DNA of 64,000 nucleotides from JACPUW01 sp049115495 (GTDB taxonomy: Bacteria; Bacteroidota; Bacteroidia; CAILMK01; JACPUW01): contig JAGDZV010000005.1 in assembly GCA_049115495.1 (NCBI GenBank), positions 443,754 to 507,753 of the forward strand, in the 5' to 3' direction. Below the pieces are notes generated by a model, which was not told the origin of the DNA, did no database searches, and saw only the letters and a list, made by a program, of their open reading frames with translations. Both the position numbers and the translations under genes were made by a program. Position 1 is the first letter of the stretch. Every line of letters starts with the position of its first letter. This document shows positions 26,961 to 35,719 of this stretch, in pieces.

Positions 26961-28328
26961 ATGACCCGTAATATCTTACCCGTTTTAGTACTATCAAGTT
27001 TTACTTTCTTTACTTGCCAAGTTGATGATTCTGAGCCAAACAGAAGAAATACCCCAAAAGGCTATACTTTGGTATGGAACGATGAATTCAACGATAATGA
27101 AATAAATACAGATAACTGGAATTTTGAATTGGGTGACGGAACGGATTATGGATTACCAAAAGGATGGGGAAATCAAGAAGAGCAGATCTACACCGATGAT
27201 GTAGCCAATGCGCTAATTGATACTGATGATGATAAATCAGTTTTGGTGATAAGAGCGGTAAACTTTGGAAGCAACATTACAAGTGCTAAATTAACTACTG
27301 AAGATAAATTTGGGTTTAGATTTGGTAGGGTTGAAGTAAAAGCCAAAATGCCAGAAGGCGGAGGCGTGTGGCCCGCTATTTGGACCTTGGGTACCAATAG
27401 AGGAGAAGAAATTGGTTGGCCTGGTTGCGGCGAAATTGACATTGTTGAGATTATTGGCAATAATCCTAACTATAGTTTTAGCACAGTGCATTTTACTAAT
27501 GGTAAAAATAAGCATGAATTTATAAGTGATGGTTACACTTTGCCTGATGGGAATTTCTATGATGACTATCATAAATATACTTTAGAATGGACACCAGAAA
27601 TGATTACTTTTTATGTTGATGATGTTGAAGTAAACGCTGTAGAGATAAGAGACGATATGAAGGAGTTTTTACGGGAGCAATATTTGATTTTGAATGTAGC
27701 TGTTGGAGGTACTCTTGGTGGAGACATAGATCCCAGTTTTAGAACAGGTGAAATGAAGGTGGACTACATAAGAGTATATAGCAAAGATGATATGAATATT
27801 CCTGAAGCTCCTGTTTTAGTGGTTGACGAAGAGTTTAATGGTAAAGTAATTGATCAATCGGTTATTCCACATTTATTAAAGGATGGTTTTACGGCTTTAG
27901 ATGAATCTAGATTAGTAGTTTATGGGCCACAAGCGCCAGATTTTATGGCTTCTGATACGGCCATTGATGGTAGCCAAAGCACAGCTTGGATGTTTGCTGA
28001 AGAAGGCGATTGGGGAGGGGGCTACCTATTTGTAGAAAATGGAATGGATCTAAGCTCATATTCTAATTTGCATTTTGCACTAAACTCAAGCGTTAAGCTA
28101 GATGATGCTGAAATTAAACTTGAAAGCACTGAGACCGCTCATAGTATTTTCTTAAAAGACTACACAGGCGTTGATGCAGGTAATGGTTTTTTGAGATACA
28201 CCATTCCAATGAGCGATTTTGCTGATTTGGATAAAACTGTAGCTACCATTCCTTTTTCAATCTGGAATATTATTACAGAGCCAAAGCAAAAGGTTAGAGT
28301 CTTGGTTGACGAAGTTTATTTTGATTAG
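26961..28328 (+). CDS. Glycoside hydrolase family 16 lipoprotein (laminarinase-like)
   Basis: After a lipoprotein signal (VLSSFTFFTC) the catalytic domain (about residues 30-275) starts GYTLVWNDEFNDNEI. It carries the GH16 signature GEIDIVEI (ExDxxE, around residues 158-165), preceded by PEGGGVWPAIWTLG and followed by FHxYxxEWTP-type and LNVAVGGTLGG segments. Residues 285-455 form a beta-sandwich domain like those accompanying beta-glucanases, probably carbohydrate-binding. The expected activity is hydrolysis of beta-1,3 (or mixed) glucans at the cell surface. No SusCD pair or other polysaccharide-degradation genes are adjacent, so it is not in a classical utilisation locus. Confidence 0.92.
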   Translation: MTRNILPVLVLSSFTFFTCQVDDSEPNRRNTPKGYTLVWNDEFNDNEINTDNWNFELGDGTDYGLPKGWGNQEEQIYTDDVANALIDTDDDKSVLVIRAVNFGSNITSAKLTTEDKFGFRFGRVEVKAKMPEGGGVWPAIWTLGTNRGEEIGWPGCGEIDIVEIIGNNPNYSFSTVHFTNGKNKHEFISDGYTLPDGNFYDDYHKYTLEWTPEMITFYVDDVEVNAVEIRDDMKEFLREQYLILNVAVGGTLGGDIDPSFRTGEMKVDYIRVYSKDDMNIPEAPVLVVDEEFNGKVIDQSVIPHLLKDGFTALDESRLVVYGPQAPDFMASDTAIDGSQSTAWMFAEEGDWGGGYLFVENGMDLSSYSNLHFALNSSVKLDDAEIKLESTETAHSIFLKDYTGVDAGNGFLRYTIPMSDFADLDKTVATIPFSIWNIITEPKQKVRVLVDEVYFD

Positions 28329-28358
28329 ATAGAAGACTCAAAGGAAACATATTAATAT

Positions 28359-28383
28359 AATGGCCGCTCCAAGAGTGGCCATT
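28359..28383. terminator. Convergent hairpin between the GH16 gene and hisIE
   Basis: AATGGCC-G-CTC pairs with (G)AG-T-GGCCATT around a short loop. It lies between two converging genes and can serve both strands, though neither side has a long T-run. Confidence 0.6.
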
Positions 28384-28384
28384 A

Positions 28385-28972
28385 TTATTTATGTCTATCT
28401 TTTAAAACCGTTTCTATTTCTTGAAGCGAAAATCCTTTTGCCTTCAATAAAATCAAGTAGTGATACAGCAGATCGGCCGCTTCATTTTTAAATAATTCGT
28501 TATTATCATCTTTGGCTTCTATTACTAATTCTACGGCTTCTTCTCCTACTTTTTGTGCCACTTTATTAATGCCCCTTTTGAATAATTTGTTGGTATATGA
28601 AGTTTCAATATTGTCATCAATTCTTTGGTTAATGGTTTTCTCAAGATCATATACAAATCCCTTTGCCGTTTCTTCTTTTAAGCAAGAAGTACTACCTGTA
28701 TGGCAAGTAGGACCAACGGGGTTTGCTTTTATCAAAAGGGTATCATTATCGCAATCGGTTTGAATATCAACTACATTTAAAAAGTTACCTGAAGACTCTC
28801 CTTTGGTCCAAAGTCTTTGCTTGCTTCTGCTATAAAAAGTAACTCGTCTTTCTTCATTTGTTTTAGTAAATGCTTCTTGATTCATATACCCCAGCATTAG
28901 TACTTGTAGGGTACTATTATCTTGAATTATTACAGGAACTAGACCATTCCCTTTATTAAAATCTATGTTCAT
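28385..28972 (-). CDS. hisIE: HisIE: phosphoribosyl-AMP cyclohydrolase / phosphoribosyl-ATP pyrophosphatase
   Basis: The 195-residue bifunctional enzyme catalyses steps 2 and 3 of histidine synthesis. The HisI half (residues 1-105) contains VLMLGYMNQEAFTKT, RRVTFYSRSKQRLWTKGESS and the zinc-binding pattern DCDNDTLLIK...CHTG...SC. The HisE half (110-195) has KRGINKVAQKVGEEAVELVI and NEAADLLYHYLILL. It is the last gene of the operon, and its ATG overlaps the hisF stop by four bases (translational coupling). Confidence 0.97.
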   Translation of the reverse strand: MNIDFNKGNGLVPVIIQDNSTLQVLMLGYMNQEAFTKTNEERRVTFYSRSKQRLWTKGESSGNFLNVVDIQTDCDNDTLLIKANPVGPTCHTGSTSCLKEETAKGFVYDLEKTINQRIDDNIETSYTNKLFKRGINKVAQKVGEEAVELVIEAKDDNNELFKNEAADLLYHYLILLKAKGFSLQEIETVLKDRHK

Positions 28973-29721
28973 CGTACGGCTATATTCTGTTCTTTTAAAT
29001 AATATTTTAGTTCTGGAATTGGTATTTCATCAAAATGAAAAATACTTGCAGCAAGACCACCTGTGGCCTGTGTTTGCTCAAATACTTCTTTGAAATGCCG
29101 TTTACTACCTGCGCCACCTGATGCGATGACGGGAATATCGATCAGCTCTGACACCTTACTTGTTATGTCTAGTGCAAAACCATTTTTGGTACCATCATTA
29201 TTCATTGATGTTAATAAAATTTCTCCTGCTCCAAGTTGTTCAACTTGCTTAACCCAACTTAGAGTTTTTATAGAAGTAGGGGTTCTTCCCCCATGTACAT
29301 ATACGGTCCATTCTTCTTCATAAAACTTGGTGTCAACAGCAACAATCACGCATTGACTTCCAAATTCTTGAGCAATTTCACTTATTAGTTCAGGTCGCTT
29401 AACTGCCGATGAGTTTACACTAACCTTGTCGGCTCCAGCATTTATTAAGGCTTCTACATCTAAAACACCATTAATACCACCACCTACAGTGAATGGAATA
29501 TTAATTTCTTTGGCGATTCTTTTTACGAGCTCTATGAGCGTTTGCCTCTTTTCTACCGTCGCTGTTATATCGAGGAAAACAAGTTCGTCTGCTCCTTGAT
29601 TTACATATTGCTTCGCTAATTCAACAGGGTCGCCAGCATCTCTTATGCCAATAAAGTTGATTCCCTTTACGGTTCTTCCATTTTTTATATCAAGGCAGGG
29701 TATGATTCGTTTTTTTAGCAC
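28969..29721 (-). CDS. hisF: HisF: imidazole glycerol phosphate synthase cyclase subunit
   Basis: The 250-residue TIM barrel starts MLKKRIIPCLDIKNGRTVKG. Catalytic Asp residues lie in CLDIKNG and in VAVDTKF. Phosphate-binding loops FTVGGGI and IPVIASGGAGS are present. With HisH it forms imidazole glycerol phosphate and AICAR. It overlaps hisIE by four bases but is separated from hisA by 114 A+T-rich bases. Confidence 0.97.
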   Translation of the reverse strand: MLKKRIIPCLDIKNGRTVKGINFIGIRDAGDPVELAKQYVNQGADELVFLDITATVEKRQTLIELVKRIAKEINIPFTVGGGINGVLDVEALINAGADKVSVNSSAVKRPELISEIAQEFGSQCVIVAVDTKFYEEEWTVYVHGGRTPTSIKTLSWVKQVEQLGAGEILLTSMNNDGTKNGFALDITSKVSELIDIPVIASGGAGSKRHFKEVFEQTQATGGLAASIFHFDEIPIPELKYYLKEQNIAVR

Positions 29722-29835
29722 GTGCTATTAGATTTGCGATTTATGATTGCTCATTATTTGTTCTTTTAAGCTCGGTATTCTTGTTGTCTAAATTTGTGTT
29801 TGTTACTTACCATAAAAATTGGCGAATCAAAAAAT

Positions 29836-30564
29836 CTAAAATCCAAAATCGTCAATCAATATTCGTAAATCACTAACACTAATCTTTCCTTCGTAAATGG
29901 CTTTACCAACTATGGCACCTTCGCATCCTATTTCTTTAAGTTTATAAAGGTCATTAAGACTTGATACGCCGCCGCTGGCTATTAGCTTAACTTGAGTTTC
30001 GTCTACTACCTCTTTGTAGAGTTCATTAGAAGTTCCTAGAAGCATGCCGTCTTTTGAAATATCGGTACATATCACATAAGAAACCCCTTCTTTCTCATAT
30101 TGCTTTATAAATTCTACAACATCAAGTTCAGATGTTTCTAACCATCCTGTAGTAGCTACTTTTCGGTAATTACAGTCGGCGCCTAGTATTATTTTTTCGC
30201 TGCCATACTGTTTTAGCCAATCTCTAAAAGTATCAGGACTCTTGACGGCAATGCTTCCACCAGTAACCTGATTGGCTCCACATTCAAAGGCAATTCTTAA
30301 ATCATCATTTGATTTTAATCCCCCACCAAAATCTACTTTAAGTGCAGTTTTTGATGCAATTGATTCTAGTATCTTGTAGTTTACAATATGCTTTGATTTT
30401 GCTCCGTCAAGGTCAACTAAATGCAAAAAACTAATGCCATTTTCTTCAAGCTGTTTGGCTACTTCAAGTGGGTTTTCATTGTATACCTTTTTCGTGTTAT
30501 AATCACCTTTTGATAAGCGAACGCACTTACCGTCAATTATATCTATTGCAGGAATTATTCTCAT
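29836..30564 (-). CDS. hisA: HisA: ProFAR isomerase
   Basis: The 242-residue TIM barrel starts MRIIPAIDIIDGKCVRLSKG with the catalytic Asp in AIDI. The second half has the partner motif CTDISKDGMLLG and phosphate loops VDFGGGLKS and LIASGGVSS. The C-terminus (LRILIDDFGF) is encoded by an aatc/aaatcc-rich stretch that continues into the gap before hisF. The start overlaps the hisH stop by four bases. Confidence 0.97.
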   Translation of the reverse strand: MRIIPAIDIIDGKCVRLSKGDYNTKKVYNENPLEVAKQLEENGISFLHLVDLDGAKSKHIVNYKILESIASKTALKVDFGGGLKSNDDLRIAFECGANQVTGGSIAVKSPDTFRDWLKQYGSEKIILGADCNYRKVATTGWLETSELDVVEFIKQYEKEGVSYVICTDISKDGMLLGTSNELYKEVVDETQVKLIASGGVSSLNDLYKLKEIGCEGAIVGKAIYEGKISVSDLRILIDDFGF

Positions 30565-31139
30565 AAGGCTAAGAAATTTTTTAGAATTTGCTCACCCACA
30601 CTGGCCGATTTTTCTGGATGAAACTGAGTGGCAAAAAAATTGTCTTTTTGAAAGGCCGTGCTAAAGGGTAAAATGTAGTTGCACTTTGCAATGGTCTCAT
30701 TACTTATGGAAGCATAATATCGGTGCACATAATAAACGTCATCTTCTTTCGAAACATCTCTAAAGAGCGGTCCATTTAGACTTTCAAAATTGTTCCAGCC
30801 CATGTGCGGCACTTTATCACCAGTAGGAAAGTGTTCAACCTTGGAATCAAAAATGCCAAGGCATTCTGTATGGCCTTCTTCAGAATATTTACACATAAGT
30901 TGAAGCCCAAGACAAATACCAAGAAATGGTTGTTTTACCGATTTTATTACGTTATCAAGGTTCTTTCCCCTTAAAAAGCTCATAGCAGTACTTGCTTCAC
31001 CAACTCCAGGAAAAATCACGCGCTCGGCGGCTAGTATCTCGTCAGGATCGCTGGTAATGATACACTTTTGACCGAGTCTATTTAGAGCGTTTTGAACCGA
31101 CCGTATATTTCCAGCATTATATTTTACAATGGCGATCAT
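30561..31139 (-). CDS. hisH: HisH: imidazole glycerol phosphate synthase glutaminase subunit
   Basis: The class I glutamine amidotransferase has the nucleophile Cys in LGICLGLQLMC (about residue 77) and the catalytic His/Glu in QFHPEKS near residue 177. The oxyanion-loop segment GVGEASTAM is also present. It supplies ammonia to HisF. It overlaps both hisB and hisA by four bases. Confidence 0.97.
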   Translation of the reverse strand: MIAIVKYNAGNIRSVQNALNRLGQKCIITSDPDEILAAERVIFPGVGEASTAMSFLRGKNLDNVIKSVKQPFLGICLGLQLMCKYSEEGHTECLGIFDSKVEHFPTGDKVPHMGWNNFESLNGPLFRDVSKEDDVYYVHRYYASISNETIAKCNYILPFSTAFQKDNFFATQFHPEKSASVGEQILKNFLAL

Positions 31140-32224
31140 ATGGTTCCTTTTGTGCTTGGAATACTGAAGTTGTTAGTTTGAGCTACCGCCATTTTTATTG
31201 CCTTTGCAAAAGCCTTAAAAATTGCTTCAATTTTATGATGCTCGTTGTCACCTTCTGCTTTAATATTCAAATTACATTTGGCAGCATCACTAAGTGATTT
31301 AAAAAAGTGTAGAAACATTTCAGTTGGCATTTCGCCTACTTTTTCTCGCTTAAAATTGGCTTCCCAAACCAACCAAGGTCTGCCACCAAAATCTATGGCT
31401 ACCTGAGCCAAGCAATCGTCCATTGGTAGTAAATAACCATAGCGTTCTATCCCTTTTTTGCTGCTTAAGGCTTTTAAAAAGGCTTCACCCAGAGTAATGG
31501 CAACATCTTCAATGGTGTGGTGTTCGTCTATTTCAAGGTCACCTTTTACATTTACATCAAGGTCAATATTACCGTGTTTGGCAATTTGGTGAAGCATGTG
31601 GTTAAAGAACCCCAAGCCGGTATCCAATGTTGATTTGCCAGTGCCATCAAGGTTAACGGTAATTGAGATATCAGTTTCTTTAGTGGTTCTGGTTACACTT
31701 GCTTTTCTTGGTTTTGCTTTTAAGAAGTTATAGATGTCAGCCCAATTCTTTGTACTTAGCGCGGCATTTTCGTTATGCTCTCCAATAAATATTCCTTTGG
31801 CTTTTAGATTTTGAGCCAATTCAATATCGGTGTTTCTATCGCCAATTACATAGGAATTCTGTAAATCGTAATTGCCGTAAATATAATGGTTTAAAAGACC
31901 CGTTCTTGGCTTTCGGGTAGGCGCGTTGTCATCAGGAAAACTTCTATCTATAAGCACTTCTTTAAACTCAATGCCTTCGTTTTCAAAAGCCTGCATCATT
32001 TTATTGTGTGCGGGCCAAAAGGTGTCTTCGGGAAAGGAATCTGTTCCTAAACCATCTTGGTTGGTAACCATTACAAGCTCAAAATCAAGCTCATTTACTA
32101 TTCTAGATAACCACTGAAAAATACCAGGGTAAAACTCTAATTTTTCTAGACTGTCAAGCTGGTAGTCAATTGGTGGCTCTATCACCAAAGTACCGTCTCT
32201 ATCTATAAATAATACCTTTTTCAT
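31136..32224 (-). CDS. hisB: HisB: bifunctional histidinol-phosphatase / IGP dehydratase
   Basis: The 362-residue fusion has an N-terminal HAD phosphatase (FIDRDGTLV at residues 6-14, MVTNQDGLG, and VIGDRNTDIE). The IGP dehydratase domain starts near residue 170 (GTGKSTLDTGLGFFNHMLHQ, DEHHTIEDVAI, NEHHKIEAIFKAFA metal-binding His clusters). It catalyses steps 6 and 8. The fused arrangement is also found in enterobacteria. It overlaps hisC by four bases. Confidence 0.97.
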   Translation of the reverse strand: MKKVLFIDRDGTLVIEPPIDYQLDSLEKLEFYPGIFQWLSRIVNELDFELVMVTNQDGLGTDSFPEDTFWPAHNKMMQAFENEGIEFKEVLIDRSFPDDNAPTRKPRTGLLNHYIYGNYDLQNSYVIGDRNTDIELAQNLKAKGIFIGEHNENAALSTKNWADIYNFLKAKPRKASVTRTTKETDISITVNLDGTGKSTLDTGLGFFNHMLHQIAKHGNIDLDVNVKGDLEIDEHHTIEDVAITLGEAFLKALSSKKGIERYGYLLPMDDCLAQVAIDFGGRPWLVWEANFKREKVGEMPTEMFLHFFKSLSDAAKCNLNIKAEGDNEHHKIEAIFKAFAKAIKMAVAQTNNFSIPSTKGTI

Positions 32225-33249
32225 TTCATTGCTTTTAGTTGCTCAATTAGCGCATTGTTTTCTTCGGCAGTTCCTACAGTGATTCTTAAGCAGTTTTTCA
32301 CCTGCGTGTTTCTATTTCTTACTATGATTTTAAGGTCGCTTAATTGATTATACCGCTTATCGGCATTATCTACTTCTATTAAGAAGAAATTTGCATCAGA
32401 AGGATAGATTTTCTTGACGATTTCAAGTTCATCAAGTTGTTTTTTAAGACATTTTTTTTGTTCTAATATTGATTCAAGATTCGCCTTATAGTCGTTGGTT
32501 TTATTAAGGGCATTCAAAGCGGCTTTTTGATTAATGCCACTTATGTTGTAAGGCGGTTTTACCTTGTTGTAAAGCGAAATGATTTCAGTATTCGAATAGG
32601 CGATTCCAACCCTTGCGGAGGCCAACCCCCAAGCTTTACTAAAAGTTTGGCTAACTATTAGATTATTATAGTTCTCAACCAACGGAATTAGTGACTGTTC
32701 ACTTGAAAAATCAATATAAGCTTCGTCTAGTATAACTATTCCTTTGAATTGATTTAAGACTAGTTCAATATCTTCAATTCTTAAACTATTGCCTGTTGGA
32801 TTGTTAGGAGAACATAAGAACAACAGTTTAAAGCTTGGATCATTGAAGTATGCAGTTAAGCCTTTAATGTCTAATTGGAAATCAGCCTGAAGTGGCACTT
32901 TGGTCAGATCAACATCATTAATGGTCGATGAGACATCGTACATTCCATAAGTAGGAGAGCAGGTGAGTGCTTTGTGAATCCCAGGCGAACAGAAAATTCT
33001 GAAAGCTAGGTCAATGACTTCGTCAGATCCGTTTCCAACAAAGATTCGATTAGGAGCTATATCCTTTAGCTCAGATAGTTTTTGCTTAAGCTCCTTTTGG
33101 TAAGGATCTGGATATCGATTCAATGATCCGTATGGATTTTCGTTGGCATCAACAAAAATACCCTCACCGCCTGTATATTCATCTCTGGCACTTGAGTAGG
33201 GCTTTAGCTTGAGAATACTTGGCCTAACCAGCTTTTCTAAATCAACCAT
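32221..33249 (-). CDS. hisC: HisC: histidinol-phosphate aminotransferase
   Basis: The fold-type I PLP enzyme has 342 residues. It has GNGSDEVIDL, CSPNNPTGNSL (Asn contact to PLP), VILDEAYIDF, and the Schiff-base Lys in QTFSKAWGLASARVGIA near residue 207. The C-terminal Arg segment CLRITVGTAEEN binds the substrate phosphate. The ATG overlaps the hisD stop by eight bases. Confidence 0.97.
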   Translation of the reverse strand: MVDLEKLVRPSILKLKPYSSARDEYTGGEGIFVDANENPYGSLNRYPDPYQKELKQKLSELKDIAPNRIFVGNGSDEVIDLAFRIFCSPGIHKALTCSPTYGMYDVSSTINDVDLTKVPLQADFQLDIKGLTAYFNDPSFKLLFLCSPNNPTGNSLRIEDIELVLNQFKGIVILDEAYIDFSSEQSLIPLVENYNNLIVSQTFSKAWGLASARVGIAYSNTEIISLYNKVKPPYNISGINQKAALNALNKTNDYKANLESILEQKKCLKKQLDELEIVKKIYPSDANFFLIEVDNADKRYNQLSDLKIIVRNRNTQVKNCLRITVGTAEENNALIEQLKAMK

Positions 33250-34531
33250 TTGTTATAAAATTAAGTCTCACGGTCACCGCATTCTTGTGAGCGAAAAGTT
33301 GTTCTGCTTCGGCCATTATTTCAATAGATGAACCAATATTTTTAATTCCTTCTCGGCTCAGCTGCTGGTAGGTGATTTTCTTAACGAAGCTATCCAATGA
33401 AACGCCGCTGTAATTTTTGGCAAAACCATTTGTAGGGAGCGTATGATTGGTTCCACTTGCATAATCTCCAGCTGATTCACAGCTATAGTTTCCTATGAAA
33501 ACCGAACCAGCATTCGTAATGCCGTCAACGTATTCAGTGGCATTGTCAGATGCAATGATTAAGTGTTCAGGCGCATAAATATTACTGAGCTCAATGCACT
33601 TTTCAATGTTGTCAAAAATGATTGCCTTGCTATTTTCAAGTGCCTTTTTTGCCGTCTCTTTTCTTGGTAGTTTCTCCAATTGAAGAGCAACCTGATTTAA
33701 GCAGTCATCGGTTGTTTCCTTATCATTTGATAATAGGATTACTTGGCTGTCAACACCATGTTCGGCTTGAGAAAGTAAGTCAGCAGCAACAAATATTGGA
33801 TTGCAAGTTTTATCGGCTATTACAAGCACTTCACTGGGCCCAGCAGGCATGTCAATGGCTACACCTTCTTGCTGCACCAGCTCCTTTGCTTTGGTAACGT
33901 ATTGATTACCTGGGCCAAAAATCTTGTAAACTTTAGGGATGGTTTCAGTGCCATAGGTTAGCGCTCCAACTGCCTGCGCTCCACCAACTTTAAAAATTTT
34001 TGTGACGCCTACTCGTTGAGCGGCGTATAAAATAGCGGGATTTATAGTCTGTGATTTACTTGGAGGGGTACAAAGAACTATCTCTTTACAACCAGCAATT
34101 TTGGCCGGAATGGCCAACATTAAAATGGTAGAGAACAAAGGAGCAGTTCCGCCAGGAATGTATAACCCAACTTTATCAATAGGCACTGATTTACGCCAGC
34201 ATTTTACGCCATTGCTGGTTTCTACAGCTGCTTCTTCCCTTTGCTGAGCTTTGTGAAAATTATAAATGTTATGGTATGCCACTTCAATAGCATCTTTCAA
34301 TTCTTGTGAGATGCTAGAAACGGCATTTTGAATTTCTGAATTGCTTACTTCAATAGCATCTAATGTTACATTGTCAAAGCGTTTTGCAAAGTCAATAATG
34401 GCTTGGTCTCCTTTCTGTTTAACTTCTAATAATATAGAAGAAACAGAAGTAGTAATATCCCTATTATTGATTAAAGGACGCTGAATGAGTTCGTCCCACT
34501 TTTCTTTATTAGGCTTGAAATAAGTCTTCAT
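33242..34531 (-). CDS. hisD: HisD: histidinol dehydrogenase
   Basis: The 429-residue enzyme carries VGLYIPGGTAPLFSTILMLA, GPGNQYVTKAKELVQ, DMPAGPSEVLVIAD and LSQAEHGVDSQ (zinc-ligand Gln/His), followed by YAPEHLII and GNYSCESAGDYASGTNHTLP. These are all standard HisD signatures. It performs the last two oxidations to histidine. It abuts hisG, overlapping by one base. Confidence 0.97.
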   Translation of the reverse strand: MKTYFKPNKEKWDELIQRPLINNRDITTSVSSILLEVKQKGDQAIIDFAKRFDNVTLDAIEVSNSEIQNAVSSISQELKDAIEVAYHNIYNFHKAQQREEAAVETSNGVKCWRKSVPIDKVGLYIPGGTAPLFSTILMLAIPAKIAGCKEIVLCTPPSKSQTINPAILYAAQRVGVTKIFKVGGAQAVGALTYGTETIPKVYKIFGPGNQYVTKAKELVQQEGVAIDMPAGPSEVLVIADKTCNPIFVAADLLSQAEHGVDSQVILLSNDKETTDDCLNQVALQLEKLPRKETAKKALENSKAIIFDNIEKCIELSNIYAPEHLIIASDNATEYVDGITNAGSVFIGNYSCESAGDYASGTNHTLPTNGFAKNYSGVSLDSFVKKITYQQLSREGIKNIGSSIEIMAEAEQLFAHKNAVTVRLNFITNG

Positions 34532-35388
34532 TAGATCACCATTTTATTAATTGGAATAATTAAAATGTCTTCGGCTCCAGCTGTTTTTAGCTCATCTATT
34601 ACTTCCCAAAATTGGTTCTCATCAATTACAGAGTGTAAAGAGCTCCATCCTGGTTGTGCAAGGGGTAAAATAGTTGGGCTTTTAAGAACGGGTAGAATTT
34701 GGGTTACTGCTTCAATTTTATCATTTGGTACGTTAAGCAATATGTACTTGCTGTTTTTAGCCCTTAGTACTGCATTTATTCTAAACAGTAGCTTTTCTAA
34801 AATGGCTTCATGTTCTTGGTTAAGTTTTAATGATTTTACAAGAACAGCTTCAGATTTTAAAATAACTTGAGTTTCTTTAAGTCCATTTTTGAACAAGGTG
34901 CTGCCTGAACTCACAATATCACAGATACCATCAGCAAGGCCAATATTTGGAGCGATTTCAACCGAACCGGAAATGGTATGGATCTCCGCTGAAATTTCGT
35001 TTTTATCTAGGAACTTCTGTAGGGTAACTGGATATGAAGTAGCAATTTTTTTACCTTCAAAATAGGTAATGCTTTCATCTTCTACATCTTTTGGTACTGC
35101 TAGCGAAACCCTGCATTTGGAGAAACCAAGCTTTTGCACCGACTCAACTTTTTTTTGCTTCTCAATAAGGAGGTTTTCTCCAACTATACCAAGATCAGCT
35201 GTACCATCTTCAATGTATTGTGGTATGTCTGAATTGCGGAGATAAAGTAGGTCAACCGGAAAGTTGTTTATTTCTACTTTAAGCTGGTCTTTTCCGTTAT
35301 TTATTGAAAGCCCGCAGTCTTTTAGGAGCTTGAGCGACTCTTCGTTGAGTCTTCCGCTTTTTTGAATTGCAATTTTTAGTTTACTCAT
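34531..35388 (-). CDS. hisG: HisG: ATP phosphoribosyltransferase (long form)
   Basis: The start at 35388 (MSKLKIAIQKSGRLNEESLK) fits the family. An in-frame extension to 35415 would overlap the attenuator region. The 285-residue length and the C-terminal domain (about residues 215-285, VPNDKIEAVTQILPVLKSPT) indicate the long HisG form with its own regulatory domain, so no HisZ is needed. DLGIVGENLL and the PRPP-loop region DGICDIVSSGSTLFKNGLK are present. It is the first enzyme gene of the operon, controlled by the upstream leader and terminator and probably by histidine feedback. Confidence 0.97.
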   Translation of the reverse strand: MSKLKIAIQKSGRLNEESLKLLKDCGLSINNGKDQLKVEINNFPVDLLYLRNSDIPQYIEDGTADLGIVGENLLIEKQKKVESVQKLGFSKCRVSLAVPKDVEDESITYFEGKKIATSYPVTLQKFLDKNEISAEIHTISGSVEIAPNIGLADGICDIVSSGSTLFKNGLKETQVILKSEAVLVKSLKLNQEHEAILEKLLFRINAVLRAKNSKYILLNVPNDKIEAVTQILPVLKSPTILPLAQPGWSSLHSVIDENQFWEVIDELKTAGAEDILIIPINKMVI

Positions 35389-35420
35389 TTTTTCTTCTCT
35401 GTTTGAGCAAACCAAAGGGT

Positions 35421-35460
35421 GTAAAAAAAAAACACCGTCTGATTTGCTCAGACGGTGTTT
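35421..35460 (-). terminator. his operon attenuator (intrinsic terminator in the leader)
   Basis: Read on the minus strand, a perfect 13-bp stem AAACACCGTCTGA/TCAGACGGTGTTT with a five-base loop is followed by about ten T. It ends roughly 30 bases before the hisG ATG. Placed inside the leader between the His-rich peptide and hisG, it should stop transcription when histidine is plentiful. A segment CAGACG in the leader-peptide coding sequence can pair with CGTCTG of the 5' arm and act as antiterminator. Confidence 0.85.
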
Positions 35461-35486
35461 TTGATATTTTTAATTACATATCATTA

Positions 35487-35543
35487 TCACTTCGTCTGGC
35501 GACAAATGAAATGATGATGGTTATGTAATTGTTTAAAATTCAT
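35487..35543 (-). CDS. hisL: his operon leader peptide (18 residues, His-rich)
   Basis: An ATG at 35543 opens MNFKQLHNHHHFICRQTK, ending at TGA (35487-35489). It has four His codons within five positions, CAT AAC CAT CAT CAT. It lies just downstream of a perfect -7 element and just upstream of the attenuator hairpin. Ribosome stalling at the His codons would leave the CAGACG of codons 16-17 free to open the terminator, whereas full translation to the stop would cover it. This is classical histidine attenuation. The symbol is by analogy with enterobacterial hisL, not by homology. Confidence 0.8.
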   Translation of the reverse strand: MNFKQLHNHHHFICRQTK

Positions 35544-35561
35544 TTTTGCTTATTGCTTTGG

Positions 35562-35569
35562 CAAACATA
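35562..35569 (-). promoter_or_regulatory. -7 promoter element of the his operon
   Basis: The minus strand reads TATGTTTG, a perfect TAnnTTTG match, 19 bases upstream of the leader-peptide ATG. A weak -33 element (CTTC instead of TTTG) lies 19 bases further upstream. Transcription would start shortly before the leader peptide. Confidence 0.6.
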
Positions 35570-35719
35570 TTTAATTTCTGACATAGGCGAAGAATTATCG
35601 GGAAAAAGAGCAAAATAAATTGGTTTGACGCCGAGTAGAGCGTTTTTGAAATACTTAAACACGAAATTTCTACTGTCAAATAAGGATTTACGACCTTTGA
35701 TATTGCTAAACATAAATCA

